From: Parus major
Lineage: Eukaryota > Chordata > Aves > Passeriformes > Paridae
Direction of reading: 5' to 3'
Assembly: GCF_001522545.3 (NCBI RefSeq)
Contig: NC_031781.1
Location: 11,723,487-11,787,486 of the forward strand
DNA: 64,000 nt
Numbering within the stretch: position 1 is the first letter of the stretch; every line of letters begins with the position of its first letter. Of this stretch, positions 39,756 through 53,300 are shown piece after piece. A program made the position numbers and the translations under genes. Below the pieces are notes generated by a model, which did not search any database, had not been told where the DNA came from, and was given only the letters and a program-made list of their open reading frames with translations.

Positions 39756-40840
39756 TACTGGCATAAGATTATTATACACTAAGAAACTTTTTTCAGGAAT
39801 GATTGAGGCCATCAGGAGTAAGGTTTGCAGTTGGTGGCTCATGACTTTATAGCAAAGCGTCTGTTATCCCCTCCTCTGCAGCAGAAAGGTGTTTGAAACT
39901 TATCTTGACTGCAAATAACCTCAGAAGTTGTCTGCTATGAAAAGAGAGTTTCTCCTCAACTTGTGATGAACGCTACTGGTAAAACAGCTGCACTGCCTGA
40001 GTGTGCTGCACTCTAACCCCAGGTATTAAGTCACACTGGAGCAGAGAAGAAGGGTAATATTTCAGGTGTTTGATTTCATGCCTTCTCTTTCCAAAACTTG
40101 GAGTTTGGCCTGTTTGCAACTTGGAAGCAGTAATTAGGAAGAGGTTTCCTTATCTCTTGTCTGTAGGAGCTGTTTCACTTCCCATTTCCTTTCCTTCTGC
40201 CTCGGGTCACTGCCTGTCACTGGCTTTTGCTGGACAAAGCATTTCATCGAAGCAGGCCCCGTCCTTACCCTGCTCCTTGTTCACCTGTTTCTCCAGGTGG
40301 GAACTTGTCTTGTTAAGGCCTATTAACAAAAGGAATCAGATCTGTGCCCGATCTCCTGGGACACTGCAGAAGTAGTTTGGGGAGTTTGGGTTGCTGCTCC
40401 AGCCTGGCTGCTGAATCACAGAAACATAGCCCATTTTCCTCCATGTTTATTCCTACAGCACCCTAAGTGAGAATAATTCCTGTGTATGGTGTAAAAAGAG
40501 GAAATGCAGACAGGTGTCAAACTTGTAGGTTCTGAAGCTCAAAGTAATATTCTAATAGAAAGTTTCTTATGCTGGTGCAGTCAAAGTCATGCTGAGGAAC
40601 TCAATCGTTAACAAATTTAAATCTCTATTTTGAAAAACAACCAAACCAGAAACCACTTGATCCACAAAGGATCAACTCTAAACCCTAAATTCTAGAAACT
40701 GAGTAAAATATACAGGCTATTCTGATTATTATTATTATACAAAACACCCCCGAAGGTAAAGAGCAGCAAGTGTATCAGCCTTTATAGTTTTCCCGGTCTG
40801 TCTGGGAAAACCAGCAGTGTCTCGGGGCTGATTCCCCCGG
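39756..40840. other. Intergenic spacer RPP14-PXK
   Basis: About 1.1 kb, both flanking genes on the + strand. I see no gene or repeat family; a 101-codon frame at 40070-40375 looks like chance. Confidence 0.75.
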
Positions 40841-40980
40841 ACCTGCAGCTGCTACTGCCACTGTCGGTGCCACCGGGAGCACCGGGCGCGGAAGACTTGG
40901 GCGACGGGGCGACTCGCCTGCACTCATGGCCTCCGCTCCAGCCCCTTTCCCCGTTATTGCCCGCGGAGACGAGCCTCCTC

Positions 40981-41068
40981 GTGTCCCCCATCCCGGCCGT
41001 GTCCCCCATTGCTCCGTGTCCCCCATTGCTCCGTGTCCCCCATCCCGGCCGTGTCCCCCATCGCTCCC
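40981..41068. repeat. Five-copy 17-18-bp minisatellite upstream of PXK
   Basis: Units starting gtgtcccccat at 40981, 40999, 41016, 41033 and 41051. Two variants alternate: gtgtcccccatcccggcc and gtgtcccccattgctcc. C-rich on this strand, G-rich on the other. Confidence 0.93.
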
Positions 41069-41099
41069 GGGGCGGGACCCGCGCGGAGCGGCGGCCGCG

Positions 41100-41114
41100 G
41101 CGCCCCCTGGTGGC
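41100..41114 (-). promoter_or_regulatory. CTCF-binding-site-like motif
   Basis: + strand gcgccccctggtggc, i.e. gccaccagggggcgc on the minus strand, which equals the core of the vertebrate CTCF consensus. It lies 130 bp upstream of the PXK ATG. Occupancy is inferred. Confidence 0.75.
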
Positions 41115-41243
41115 GGGCGGTGACGGCGGCGGCGCTAAGGCCCCGCGGCGGCGGTGGCGCTGCCGTGTTGACAGCGGCGGCCGCGCCGGGAGCTGCCCCG
41201 GGAAGCGGGTTGGCGGCGCCGGTTCTCCGCTCCCAGCTCCGCT

Positions 41244-41345
41244 ATGGCCTTCATGGAGAAGCCGCCGGCCGGCAAGGTGCTGCTGGACGACACGGTGCCG
41301 CTGACAGCGCAGATCGAGGCGAGCCAGAGCCTGCACTCGCACACG
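41244..41345 (+). CDS. PXK: PXK coding exon 1
   Basis: 34 codons, MAFMEKPPAGKVLLDDTVPL then TAQIEASQSLHSHT, donor gtgagc. In the CpG island; start chosen by match to the mammalian N-terminus. Confidence 0.96.
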
Positions 41346-44300
41346 GTGAGCGGGGCAGGCCGGGCCGCGGGGGCAGGCGGGAGCGGCCGGGGCGGGGGAG
41401 GGAACGGAGGGAGCCGGTAACGGGGGGCTCCGGGGGGTGCTCGGGGTCCGCGGGGCCGGCCGGGGCACGGCGGGAGCGGGGCTGGGCGGGGGCCTGCGCT
41501 GAGCCCGCGGCAGCGGGGCCGGGGGTGGCGGGAGGTGCGCCGGGGCACCGCGGGCTGGGTGGGGGCGTGGGGAAGCGGTGCGGGAGGCAGCGGGGCCGCG
41601 ACCTCGCAGCGCGGGTTGCAGCGGCCCGGAGCCCCTCGGTGGGATGCGGCGGTGCCGCCGCCGCCGCTTGGAGCCGAGGGTCGTTCGGCTTCCTCGCCCC
41701 CCTCTCTGCCCGCGGGGTTCCCGGGGCAGCGGCAGCACCCCCGGCAAGGACCGCCGGGGTCTGCGGGGGCGGCCACTGCGGGGTTCGCGCTGTCTCGCGT
41801 CCGCTCCGAGCGAGGCCCTGTGAGTGACTGTAATTCCTGCTTTCCTCGGGGTATTGCAGCCTTTGGAGCAGAGACGGGCTCTGGCTGCCGCGTTTCGGTG
41901 GCTGTGATGAAGTTACACGTGAATGGGCTGCATTTGCCTCCGGGTCCTGCCGAGTGGCTGAGCGGAGGCGGTGAAGCTGCAGAGACCCCGCAGCCCCAGC
42001 CCCTCTTCTTTGCTGTGGGGAGCGGGGGCACTCAGAGAACAAGCCCTGCCGTGACTTGGGTGTCACAGATTAGTTCTTTTGGGATGCCTCGGACACATGC
42101 ACAGTGGTTCCATAGGAACTGACTTTGAGCATGCAGTAACAATCCACGTTCTATAATGTCCTGTTTACAGTTATTTTCCACTTTAAAAACTGGGTTTCAT
42201 TATGGTATGACCAAGCAGTAGTGTGAATCACAGAACTGGCTGTCATCTCTGACATTTAGTTGAGAGCAGGGTTGCTGGAGAGGAGGCCAGAAGTACCTCA
42301 GCAGCAGCTTTAAATAGAGAGAGGGTTTCCTTATACACCTTACATAGTTCTCATTCCTGCATTGTGGATCGCTTCCTGGTTCCTTGCATCTGTTGCATAC
42401 CCTTAACCTGAATGAAAATAACCATAGGTTCACCATGGGGTATACAACTAATCTACAGATTGTCTTATTAAATACTCTTCATATAAATAATTCACGCCTA
42501 AGAAGTGGTTTATTTTTTGTCTGAGGAACTCACATGTACTGATGTTCCAGTCTTTCTCTGAACAGAAGTTACCTGTGAGGAATTGTCTAGTAGGTCTTGT
42601 GAATCTTGTAGGCTGTGGCTCTCAATTGTTGCGACTCCTTTTCTTATAAGTAGGAGTAGAGAGGTTTATTTCCTGGCATATCTGATGTCTTTTACCTGTT
42701 TAAATAGCTGAAGGATTGGGTGTGCCAAGTCCTGTGAGAAGTTGTGTAACTCCTAATACTCCCCAGTTAGTAGACCAGATTAAGTTTCATTGGTAACTTG
42801 TTTCCTTATTATGCTTTTTTGTAAGTGCAAATGACAATAGTGTTTTGTGTTCTTTCCTTTGGTTTGCATGATTCTGGTTAGAAAAGAAAAAGTCACAAAA
42901 TTCTTTTAGAATGATCACTTGGAAGAACTTTCTCAATCCAGACTCTTTTCTTGTGTCATCTTGTCTGAGGGAGTGCGATAACAAATGTTTCCCCCCCACC
43001 CCCCCATCTTTCATCTCTGTATTCTGTTACTAATGGGTGTGCAGAAAAATTCTCTCCTGTTTTGTTCTGATCTTTTCTTAATAACAGAATGCTGGAGCAC
43101 CATGCCTTTTGATTTAAAATCTGTCTCTAAGATACATCTATTAGTAATTGTTTGTTTTACTGCAGAAGCCCTGTTGATAGCTGAAAGATGGCTTGAAGTG
43201 TGTGTAGCACAGATGGTTTATATAGAGGCAGTGTGGGCTAACAAAATACAGGAAGCCATTAACAGAGACTTGGTTTCTTATTTGATATAAGTGGACTATT
43301 CTGTCATTTTGGATACTTCATTTTATGTCCCTGGTGTCTGAATAGTTTGTTTATTGGTGGGTGATGCTGTCCCTGATTTGAACTTTTCTGATTCAAAATA
43401 AGCTGAAGAAATAAATACTTGTCTCTGAAGAGGTGTGTAAATGAAGCCCCTCTAAGAGATAAGGCTTGCAGTGTTTTTGTGGGGCCTGAAGACTATATTT
43501 TATTTTGTTAAATTTTAGTTAGAAGAAAGTAGATTATCATTAACTGAATGCTTTTTTTAGTTTTGTTCCTCATTCCATCTCAAAGTGGTATCTTCAGAAG
43601 ATGTAGATCTATAAAATCCTTTATCCCAAACTAATGTTTGGAGAACCTAGGCCTGTTCTAAAGCAAAGGTAGCCATGAAAGAATTTTCTATAATTTTGTC
43701 AGCAGTATATATTAAGTTTTTATAATGCTGTTTAGGATTGCAAGAGTTGTTTTAAACATGGGTTTGTATTTTTTTCCCTGTAGATCATAGCTTCTAAAAG
43801 CATTCCCATGAAGATGGCTTAGGCTGAGTTTAGGTGCAACCTTAACATGGCAACTGAGCTAGTAATTATGTAAACCTTCTGTTGGTGCTGAAAATAGCCA
43901 GTCTTCTGAAAAAACAGCTAAGGAAAAGGTAAAGAATTTCAGGAAAAGCTCTGTAGACATGGTGAAATATCACACAGAAGACCAAAGCTTGTGTCTAATG
44001 AATACCTTACTTGTGTATTGTTCTAAGCAGTTTCTGTTAATTTAAATTTAGTACAACAGACTGGGTAAGTGTAAACTTCATAGCGTTGAGTCAAGGGCTG
44101 TACTTGGCAGAGGCTGAGTTTCTGTTTCCTGAAGCTGAAGGTAAAACTGAAAACAAAACCTGAAACTATTACGATCTTACTTGAATTCTCCAGAAACCTA
44201 AGAAGGGATTAAGCTACTATTGAAATTGTACTTTTGAGGATTTCCAGTTTTTCATAGTAAGAGTATGTCAACCCTCTATAAATGGGTTTTTGGATTGTTA

Positions 44301-47300
44301 GGGAGCCAGCTGCAAAAATATCTGATAGGCTCACAGGCTCAGCATGCTTCGTTGAAGTCAGAAGAGCTCAGAAGTTCTTACTGGACTTAGTACATCTGAG
44401 CTGGAACATAATCTCTGTGTTTTTTGCATTGCAACAAAGAAATTGTTCACTGAGGTTTTCTTTCTGTGTATTTATATCCAGTCATAATATGAATAGGAAA
44501 ATGATGCCTTTCTATGTTTGCAAAAGTTGTTTCCCCAGTTAAGTGTGTTACAAGCAGTCTGAGTTCTGTTGGAATGTCCACTTAAATGCAATTAATTCTA
44601 TAGTGTGGTGTTTATGGAGTCCTTTTCAGTTTGAGAGCCAAAAAAGTACATATTGCAGGTGCATTCCAGTGGCATCTCACCTAATATATTGGAAATTACA
44701 AGAGCAAGCCCAGTCAGCTTCATTTTGTCTCCTTCTTTATGCTTCAATCACTAGCACTGCATCAGAGAGAGGGTAACTCTAATTTCCAGAGGTGTGTGGG
44801 GCACCTTTCCATAGCCATGAGTCAGTCTCTTTGTAGGTCTGTGTACCAGCCCTTTTGTAGAAAATGAAGTTTTCTTGCTGTTGTATTCCTTGACTCCAGT
44901 AGGAGTAGGATTAAATCCAATATATTAAGCCATTTGCAAGTGTCTCGATGCCAAATGTTGTGTTCTGACAACAGAGGCAATTTCAGCACTAGAGCTTTAA
45001 TAAATTTTGGCTGTTAAACTTGCCTCATATTGCAATATTTCATCTGTGTGTTCACTACTTAATAGTGGCTTCTTTCTAAGCCTTAAAATAGAATGCTATT
45101 TTTTTCAATTATAATCTAGACATTTTCCTTATTAAGAACTGCACATCTGTACCTGCAAATATTTTCAGCAGTAAAAGTACTGGTGAGTTGTACATGTTCT
45201 TCTGACTGTTTCTTAATTCTTTTCTGAAGTGATTTTCCTTTTTCATGTGTTTCATATTTTGAAATCAAAATAGTGAAACAGCCAGCTTTGATACAGTACA
45301 TTGTTGTCTTAAAGGCATTTGGAAATGAACAGCTGAAATAAATCCCACTCCTAACAATCTTTCAGAGTTTTTAGTTTTCCTTAAGCAATGATGAATGTTG
45401 ACACTCATGGTTCTTACATTACAAAAATGTTTAAAAAGCATTTATATTTTTCCTATATTATTCCAAATAGAAAAATGGAGCCACATATTTCTAGGACTGT
45501 AGGGTTTAGTTTAAAAGCTTGTAAAAGATTTTGCACATCTGCTTTACTAGGAATTCAGTCTTTTCAAGGCTGCGTTCACTTTGCACAAAAAGAAACATGA
45601 AGTTACTTTTAGATATGGCTTTACACAGGGAGCTGTCATAGTTCACTTGTTTGAGGTTTCAGAAATGCAATTCCTCCACTGGACTTAAGCTTGATTACCT
45701 CTCACCTCTCCTCCAGCCTGAGCTCATAAAAGATGTCTCTTTCATTGCACCTAATTTTAAATATTCCAAACTTACGGCTTCCACTGGCGATCTTACTAAG
45801 TTACTATTGCATTTGTAGGTCCTGTGAAGATTGTAGTCAAAATATTAGTTTCCATTTTGTACTTTAGTAAACCCTAATTAGAATATTTTTGTTGGCTACT
45901 GAATATTTCCTGAAAAATAGTGAGTAATTTGTCTTTCTGGTGAAGATCACAGTGGTGCAGAGCACTGAATATCTGTGATTTCTCATTGCCAAAGCTTTTC
46001 ATCCTGACTAAGTTTCATTACATGTAAATGTGTGTCCTATTTTTTCACTGCAGTTGTCCTACTTCATAGCTTTCACTTATTGAATGGCTGACTCATTACT
46101 ACAGAAGGGATGTGTATGAATGGTGCAACACAGGCACACACACACCTGTATTGTTTAGAAAGTAGAGAAACACCAACCACTGCTGCTGCTCCTACCTCAG
46201 ATGGGCTTAATGGCAGGTTGTGCAATAGCAAATAAATGCTGTGTCCTGTAATGCTGAGGCCTCTGAGGCTGAGCAGCTCTCCTCATGTTGTTGCTACTTT
46301 TCACATGGGAGATTTTCTAAATAAACATTTAAAAGAGCTTCTTACTAGAAATTGTTCCAATCCAGTCTATTTAAGCAGGGATTGTATTCATGCTTAATTA
46401 GGCTTTCCTCTCTTTAATGCTTATAAAATAAAGCCCTTTCAAACTTTTAGTTGATGTGACCTGAAGGTGACCTGGATCTTTATAATGGTTGGCTTTTCAA
46501 GCCTGTTGGATTAAACAGATGTAAAGCAGAAATCTGTGGAAAAAGGGACTGACTATCCTGAGCTGGAAATTTAGAGACTATTTGCTTGGGTAAACAGAAT
46601 GTATTACTCAATATTGTTGAGACTCTACATTTTATTATAAGAATCTCTTAACTCGCCACTTTTTTCCCCCCTTTTTTGTCTCTGCAAAAGCCTTCTTTCC
46701 TGTCTGCTTCCTGTTTCAAAAACTAGGAATGGTGATAAAGAACAATTGTTAAACATTTGGAGTGCTTTGCTGTGCAATTTTTACCCAGGAATGTTAACAA
46801 AATTTTGCTAAGCACTCTGAGGTGCTGATGATAGTGTTTTAATAAGTGCTGGAACACCAGGGACTAATCCTGGTGAATTTTTTTGGGAAAAAAAACCCCA
46901 ACAACAACAACAACAAAAGACTTAAAATCTTGGCTCTGCATGAAAATGGGTAAGTTCAGGATAACATTAATCCCACACAGTGAGTGTGAAACTGTTACTG
47001 GCAAAGGGCTGGAGAAATGCAGTGTGGCTGTCACTGATCCATGTGGTTATTTGGACAATATTCCTTTTCAGAAAGTCTATCCAGAACTCTGTAGTACTAG
47101 GAAGAAGATTTTAGGAAATGACAGTGTGCAACTGGGGTCATACATGTTTCCCTGGTCCTGACCTCCTCTGCCCAGCACACATTTCAGCTTTTTTTGACTA
47201 ATTGGAACAGCCAGGAAATGATCCCATAGGTAAAACTGCTTTCCTTGGCATCTTTAAAAGTGTATTTTGGGCTGTTGCAGGAATATCAAGGTTGTGTCAT

Positions 47301-50300
47301 GAAGTGGCTTGGCAGTACTGGTAAGAAGAGCAGTGGGTGTACAAACCTTACCTGTGTGGAGAGACTCAGGGAGGTTGTTTTGGGAATGGTTTTGTGGCCT
47401 GCCTTCTTGGAGGCTCCTGCTGATGGTGACCTTGCTGCCCGTGGGCAGAGCAGAGCGGGAGGTTTTCTCTCTTCTGCAAGCTGAGACCTTTCTTTCCCAT
47501 CCAGCAGCTGTTAGGGCTCCTTTGAAGTTATTTGGTAAACTGAGTCATAGGAAAAATTCTGAGCTATTCATGTAGGAGTGAAAGATGCCATGAGAATTTC
47601 TACATGAGTGTAGCTAACATAGACTTCCCTGAGCTTGGTTTTTGATGCCTAAATTTGTTTGCAGGAGTGAACTCCGGTAATTACTAGCTTTTTCTGAAGG
47701 TATTTCCACCTTCGTTTTCCTATGTTAGATGATGCTGTTAAACAGAAATCATCCTTATGCTTTCATTTATTTCCTATGGGCACAGTCTCAGTCCCACTAT
47801 CAGCCTGTCTCAGAAGAAGATTGTTGTATTTCAGGTTTTTTTTCCTAACTGAAACAGAATTTGGCAGAGTAATAAAGGCTTTTGTGCATTTAGACTTGAA
47901 GAGTTGAAAGCTCTTCTCTGGTCCTATGGGAAGCATATATCAGTGGTGCTAATTATAATCCCACGACAAGCTTGTTGCCTCACGGAGGCAATAGGAAGTA
48001 TCAACTTCTCACTAGAACTCAGCATGCTGTGGGCTGCTGATTATGTGTAGCCATGGCTGATACTGGGAGTGGGATTGCATTTCTTATCCTGGCTTTTCTA
48101 CTATTGCTGTTCTTTGACTTTCAGTCCCCAGCTTTGGGGGAAAAGCCCCTCAACCAAGTCAGAAGACCATTTAGGCTTTTTCATTAGTTGTATTGATCGG
48201 GTAGTGCTGAGTTGGACAATAATTCATTATGGTCAGTGTTGATGGGGAGTGTGTGGTGGGGATTTAGCTTTTTCATACAGACAGAACTACTCGGTCACAC
48301 CTGGGGAGTCTTTGCTCTTCTCTTTCCAGTTGCAAACCCTGTGACATAAAAAATGGACTTGATTAGTGTATTAGGCCACAAAAGCAGATATGGATGGGAT
48401 CAGAAAATGCTCAAGTTAGTGTGGAGAAAAATAGTTTCGGCCCAAATATATGGTTTTAAAAATATAATCTTATTTTGAGAATGAGTTCTGAGTCCTGAGC
48501 TGTTTATCACAAGGCTCTCCAGAAGAGCCATGTTGACCAGTGTGATTGTGTGCAATAATAAGATGCTTTGATGGTTGTTTAATGAGTTTGTGTTCTGCCT
48601 GTCCTGGAGCATTTTCTCGGGGCACAATAGAAAATGACAGTCACTGAATAAAGAGCAAGTGCTACAAGGGATTGAGCAATAACTCCGCTTCTTTAAAAAT
48701 CCTAGAAAAGATGAATGACTGCACGTGGTGAATCATCACTGGCGTGGTTTTTCAGAGAAACAGCCAATGTTCCTTTGAGATTTGATGAATAAGCAGTTGC
48801 TGCAATTTTTTGTCTGTGTTTGAAGTAACCTCTTCCCAAAATGCAGCAACGGTCACAAAAAAAAAGAAAAGCCACGTTAGTGGTGAATATGGGTTTCCAG
48901 GTGTTCCACTAATTGATTTCTGCCACTCAGTTTCCAAAGATAATTACACTGGTTGAATGTTTACAGCTTTGTGGATTTATGTCACTATTTATGAGGATTT
49001 GGGCTTCTTGTTTTGAAGGAAGATACCATAATCATGATTTCAAATGGGTAAGAGGAAAGAATATGGAGGGACCATGTCAGGCTGACTTTCTGAAAATAGA
49101 AAATCTTAATTTAACAGTCTTGAGTCTCGGTTTGTGATATCTTGGATTTCTGTCATTTCCAACTAAGCTGCTAGGACAAGAAGTGTTTTAAATCACTCTA
49201 GTTTTCATGCTTACTAGTCTTGTTTCTTCTGAAGGCTAAATGGTTCCAACTTGCTACAGATACTTGAGAGCTCCGATAATGAAGGATATTTTAAGTGAAT
49301 TTTAGATAATAGAATATAATTTTTGCCTCAGCAGCACTGGGTTTTGGAAGGAAATTTCTGTAAATAAAATCTGGATTTGGTATGGTTGAATACACACTGT
49401 AATGCCAGCTGGTAATATTGCCTTTGCCTCTTTTCTGGAACAGTCATAATTCTTGATTTACACTACTTACTTGTATGTGTTAAATGAGAATTTAATTCTG
49501 TGGAGGGATTCTCTGATACACCTCACTTTTTTACATCTGATAGTATATTTATGTTTTTCAGTGTAACATCTTTTAGTTTAATTTCATTTGAAAGAGGGGA
49601 ATTAGTTCTGTGAGGTTCAGAAGACAAATTCAAAAACCAGAAGACACTTCCCAGTACCTGAAAGAAGTTACTTATAACTGAATGTAGTGGATTTTTAACT
49701 ATGCAGCTGAATTGATAGTAGTTAATGAATTCAACACTGAACTGAATTATCTGCTTGGTTTGCAGGTACATGTCAGATATTTATTGTTACAGAATGGAAA
49801 AATTAGGTATTAAACAGAAGTTGCTGGAAGTATACTTTTTAAATTTCTTATTTCAATATTGTTTACTCATGATCACTTGGAATGCAGCATTAATTTTAAT
49901 AACTGAAAAAAATGCTCTGATCATTCCTTTTTGTTTGTGTAAGACTCCTATTCATGCAGCCAGTTCAGCAAAATTTTGGTGGCATTTGAAATTGAAAAAT
50001 TATTCAGCACTTCACATAAACCATATTTGGTAGCTTGTTTCTGGGGGGGTTGGTGGCACTCCTCATTGTTGGAAATTTCTTTTTCTCAGGCAACACTGTA
50101 CTTTTTGGTTCTCCATTTTCATGTTTTTCAAAGTAAGTTATGTGGCCATGGGATTAATAGTAATATTAATAATAAGACTTTACTACACAGATAAAAAGAG
50201 CTGCGTTTGTAGAGTTTTATGTATAATAATGACAGAGAAGTATCTACTACTATGCTTAGCCCAGATTAATTTTATTTTCATAATAATTAAATATCTGAAA

Positions 50301-53300
50301 TGGAGATTATGGGATCCTATAGGATTATAGGACTCTATATATCTATATTCTAATCTACATATGTAATATAATATATATTCTAGTATATATCTATTATAGG
50401 ATTCTATATATCCATAGCATCCTATAGGTCTATAGGATTTCCTTTTCTAGAAAGAGGACTTGCCTTGTTTATGATCTTTGACATATCAGAAGTGTTTTCA
50501 AACTGAAACAGAGTAGGGTTAAGTCGGGTACTTTTTTGAAGTATGTCTGAGTAGGTGTAGGAAATACTTTATACCTATTTTTGAGATAACTGGATAAATA
50601 TCAAATAGTGATATTGCTATATTGACCAGATATTTGTGACTAGGTATTAGTCTACAAAAGATATAGTGGAACTTGAAATGAAGAGACTGAAAAGAATTGT
50701 GATTTATGAATGTAAGTGTGGTGGGAGAATAATTAATTGTTAAAATTCAGAAGTGTCTCACTGAGATTTAGATATATCTGCATAGCTAATATATAAATAT
50801 TTAACATTAAGTATGCATTATAAATGAAGAATTAACATAATGAGAAACAGATAGGTTCTAGTTACTCAAGCACTTTGCAAAGCTTTTGTGGTGACCATCC
50901 TAGTACAAAAATAATGAGAGGCTGTGCAGCTGTGGGTATTTACTGGCATTTTACTTCATTATGGTGGTGGCAATATTTCCTGGGGGTATCTATTGTTGAA
51001 TATTGGAGGTGAGGAGAGAGGGGTTTCTTCAGGTGTTGTGGGCAGAGATGTGTGCTGAGAATGCTTTTGCTGGCTTTTTCTGTAACTAAATGAAACTGCT
51101 CAAGTGCTGCACAGGTGTGCGAGCTCCTGGAGCTCTCCTTGTCTTCTCTGCTGGGGAAGCAGAGCAGAACAACTGTTAGGGATGGGTCTGAGCAAACTCA
51201 GCTCTGACCTTCCCCAAGGTTCTGGATCTGAATTTTCTGTTTTAATGTTAGTTGTCATATTTGAAGAAGTGCCTAATAACTTACTTCAGCTCATTAGTTC
51301 TATTCTAATGACTTTTTCCTTTTATTAGGAATACATAATCCGTGTCCAGAGAGGAGTTTCAACAGAAAACAGTTGGCAGGTAATTTCTTAAGTTGTAGTT
51401 AATGTAACCAGGATTCTTTTTTTAGGAAGAGTTTGAAAATTTTCTATTCCTAGCTTTTAAAATTTGAGCTGGAAAGAGAAATGTTGATTTGGAATTGAGA
51501 ACATGAAGTGCTTGAATTCTTTTGGTCAAAACTTAGAGAAAAACAATATTGCTGCCAGCTACAGAAGGCAAGTTGTCTGCTGCTATTCTGAATATTCCAG
51601 GAAAAATGCCTGTCATGTGTTTCTACAGTGTGTTGGTGCAACCATAATTTTAAAATCTCAACTGCCAGTTTGCCTTTCTCAGTGCTAAAATCATAGCTCT
51701 GCTTATACAAGATCAATGAAACCAAGAGGTAATAATGAAGATGAATATGAAAAGTTGTTACATCTAATATGGCAAAAATGCTTGTTTGCAGACAACTTTG
51801 CTCACAAGTACTGTTTAAGATAATTTTTAGAAATACGTTATCTGTGTGATCGAGTTGTGATTAAAAAGTCTTTTTTGCTCTCTGGCAGTGTGACATAAAT
51901 CCAGCAGTTAAGCATTTGTACAAAAATTGTGAAAAAAGATGATTGTAAATGGGAATTACTTTTCTCTGATGGGATTTTGAGGAGTAAAATGCTAATGGAA
52001 AAAGTAATTTGTTTCCTGAACTTTGTATTTTATTTTACAGATTGTGAGGCGATATAGTGACTTTGATTTGTTGAATAACAGCCTGCAGGTAATTTTCACT
52101 CTTCACATATAAATAAAAAATGTCATTAGAAGAATATATTCAAAATTATGATGTTTTTGTCTTGTGATATTTTTATATATTGTGGTGAAAAGAAAAAGAA
52201 TTTGCATAGCTGTAAAGAGAAACTGTGACTTCAGATGTAACATGGATGTGTCCTTATTCACCCTTAAGTTTTCTCTTGTAAAATTTGAATTTTAGCATCA
52301 ACAGGATTAATTTATATAAAATGGAGGAAATTGGCAGAATCTTTCCCTTCAGTCCTGTGACTTGTTCCAGTTTTATGCATTTTTATTTGTTCCTCCTTTG
52401 ATTTGGAGAAAGCCAAGGCACATACCAGCCTTATAAATTCAGCATTGAAGTGCTATGTGTCCCATTATTTATATTCGTCTAAAAGCACTACCAGATGCTG
52501 CTTCTCATGTGATGGGTTTCTGTGTCACTGAGGAGTGTTCCTTGGTCAGACACTGGACTTACTGTGTGTTTTCTTCTGCTTTTTAGGACAATTATTTCTT
52601 TTTAGTTTGTGTGGGAAAAAGCAGGGTATGTGAGTGTGTTTGGGAACAGGGGGGAAGCAGCAGTGATTAACATCTACAGGAGACAAACTCATTACTTGAG
52701 ATTTCCATACCAGGCAAACAAGATAAAAAGTGAATTACACGATTTGAGGATAGATTTTTGTGACTTTAAAATTTTTCCCTTGTTAAATGTTTCAGAAAGT
52801 CAAGAGCTTAATACTGCTTCCACTTCCTCCCTCCTTCCCAAATCAAATCAACTATCTGCTTGGTGAACCTTGATGAGCAAAACCCTGTAAGGGTGTTGAT
52901 TTGTGTGTTCTGAGAGCCCACTGTAACTGCTTATTCTGCTACAGGTGGATGGAGGTAAATCAGTCATAATTCAACAGATGCAGCATGGCTGCCTTTTGGA
53001 CTTATACTGCTAAATGTGCAGTAGCACATAGGAGCTTTTATCATGACCTAGAAACCTCTTCTGTGATGTGCTGAATAAATGCAATACAGAGGTGTCTCCT
53101 GCTCTAGAGACATCCAAGATTTAAAATTAGACAAACACCCATGGGACCACAAGGAGCTGAGATGGTACTAGTCATCAAAGTACCCTGGGGTCATTGTGGT
53201 CTTAACCATAGTTTTGATAGAGATCACAGAGAAAAAAAAATGTGGAAGTTTTAAAAAGAAGGAGGAGTTCGCTTTGCAGCCACCTATAACAAGCTCCTCT

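Larger units (their letters stand above)
40840..42030 (+). promoter_or_regulatory. PXK: CpG-island promoter of PXK
   Basis: Dense CpG from about 40840 to about 42030, spanning coding exon 1. No TATA box. It contains a small minisatellite (40981-41068), a GC box near 41069-41080, a CTCF-like site (41100-41114) and GCC/CGG runs just before the ATG. Confidence 0.78.

Noticed and set aside
40782..42066. Long minus-strand open frames (up to 321 codons) over PXK exon 1
   Set aside because: They lie in the CpG island where stop codons are rare, are Pro/Arg/Ala low complexity, resemble no family, and are antisense to a confident PXK exon.
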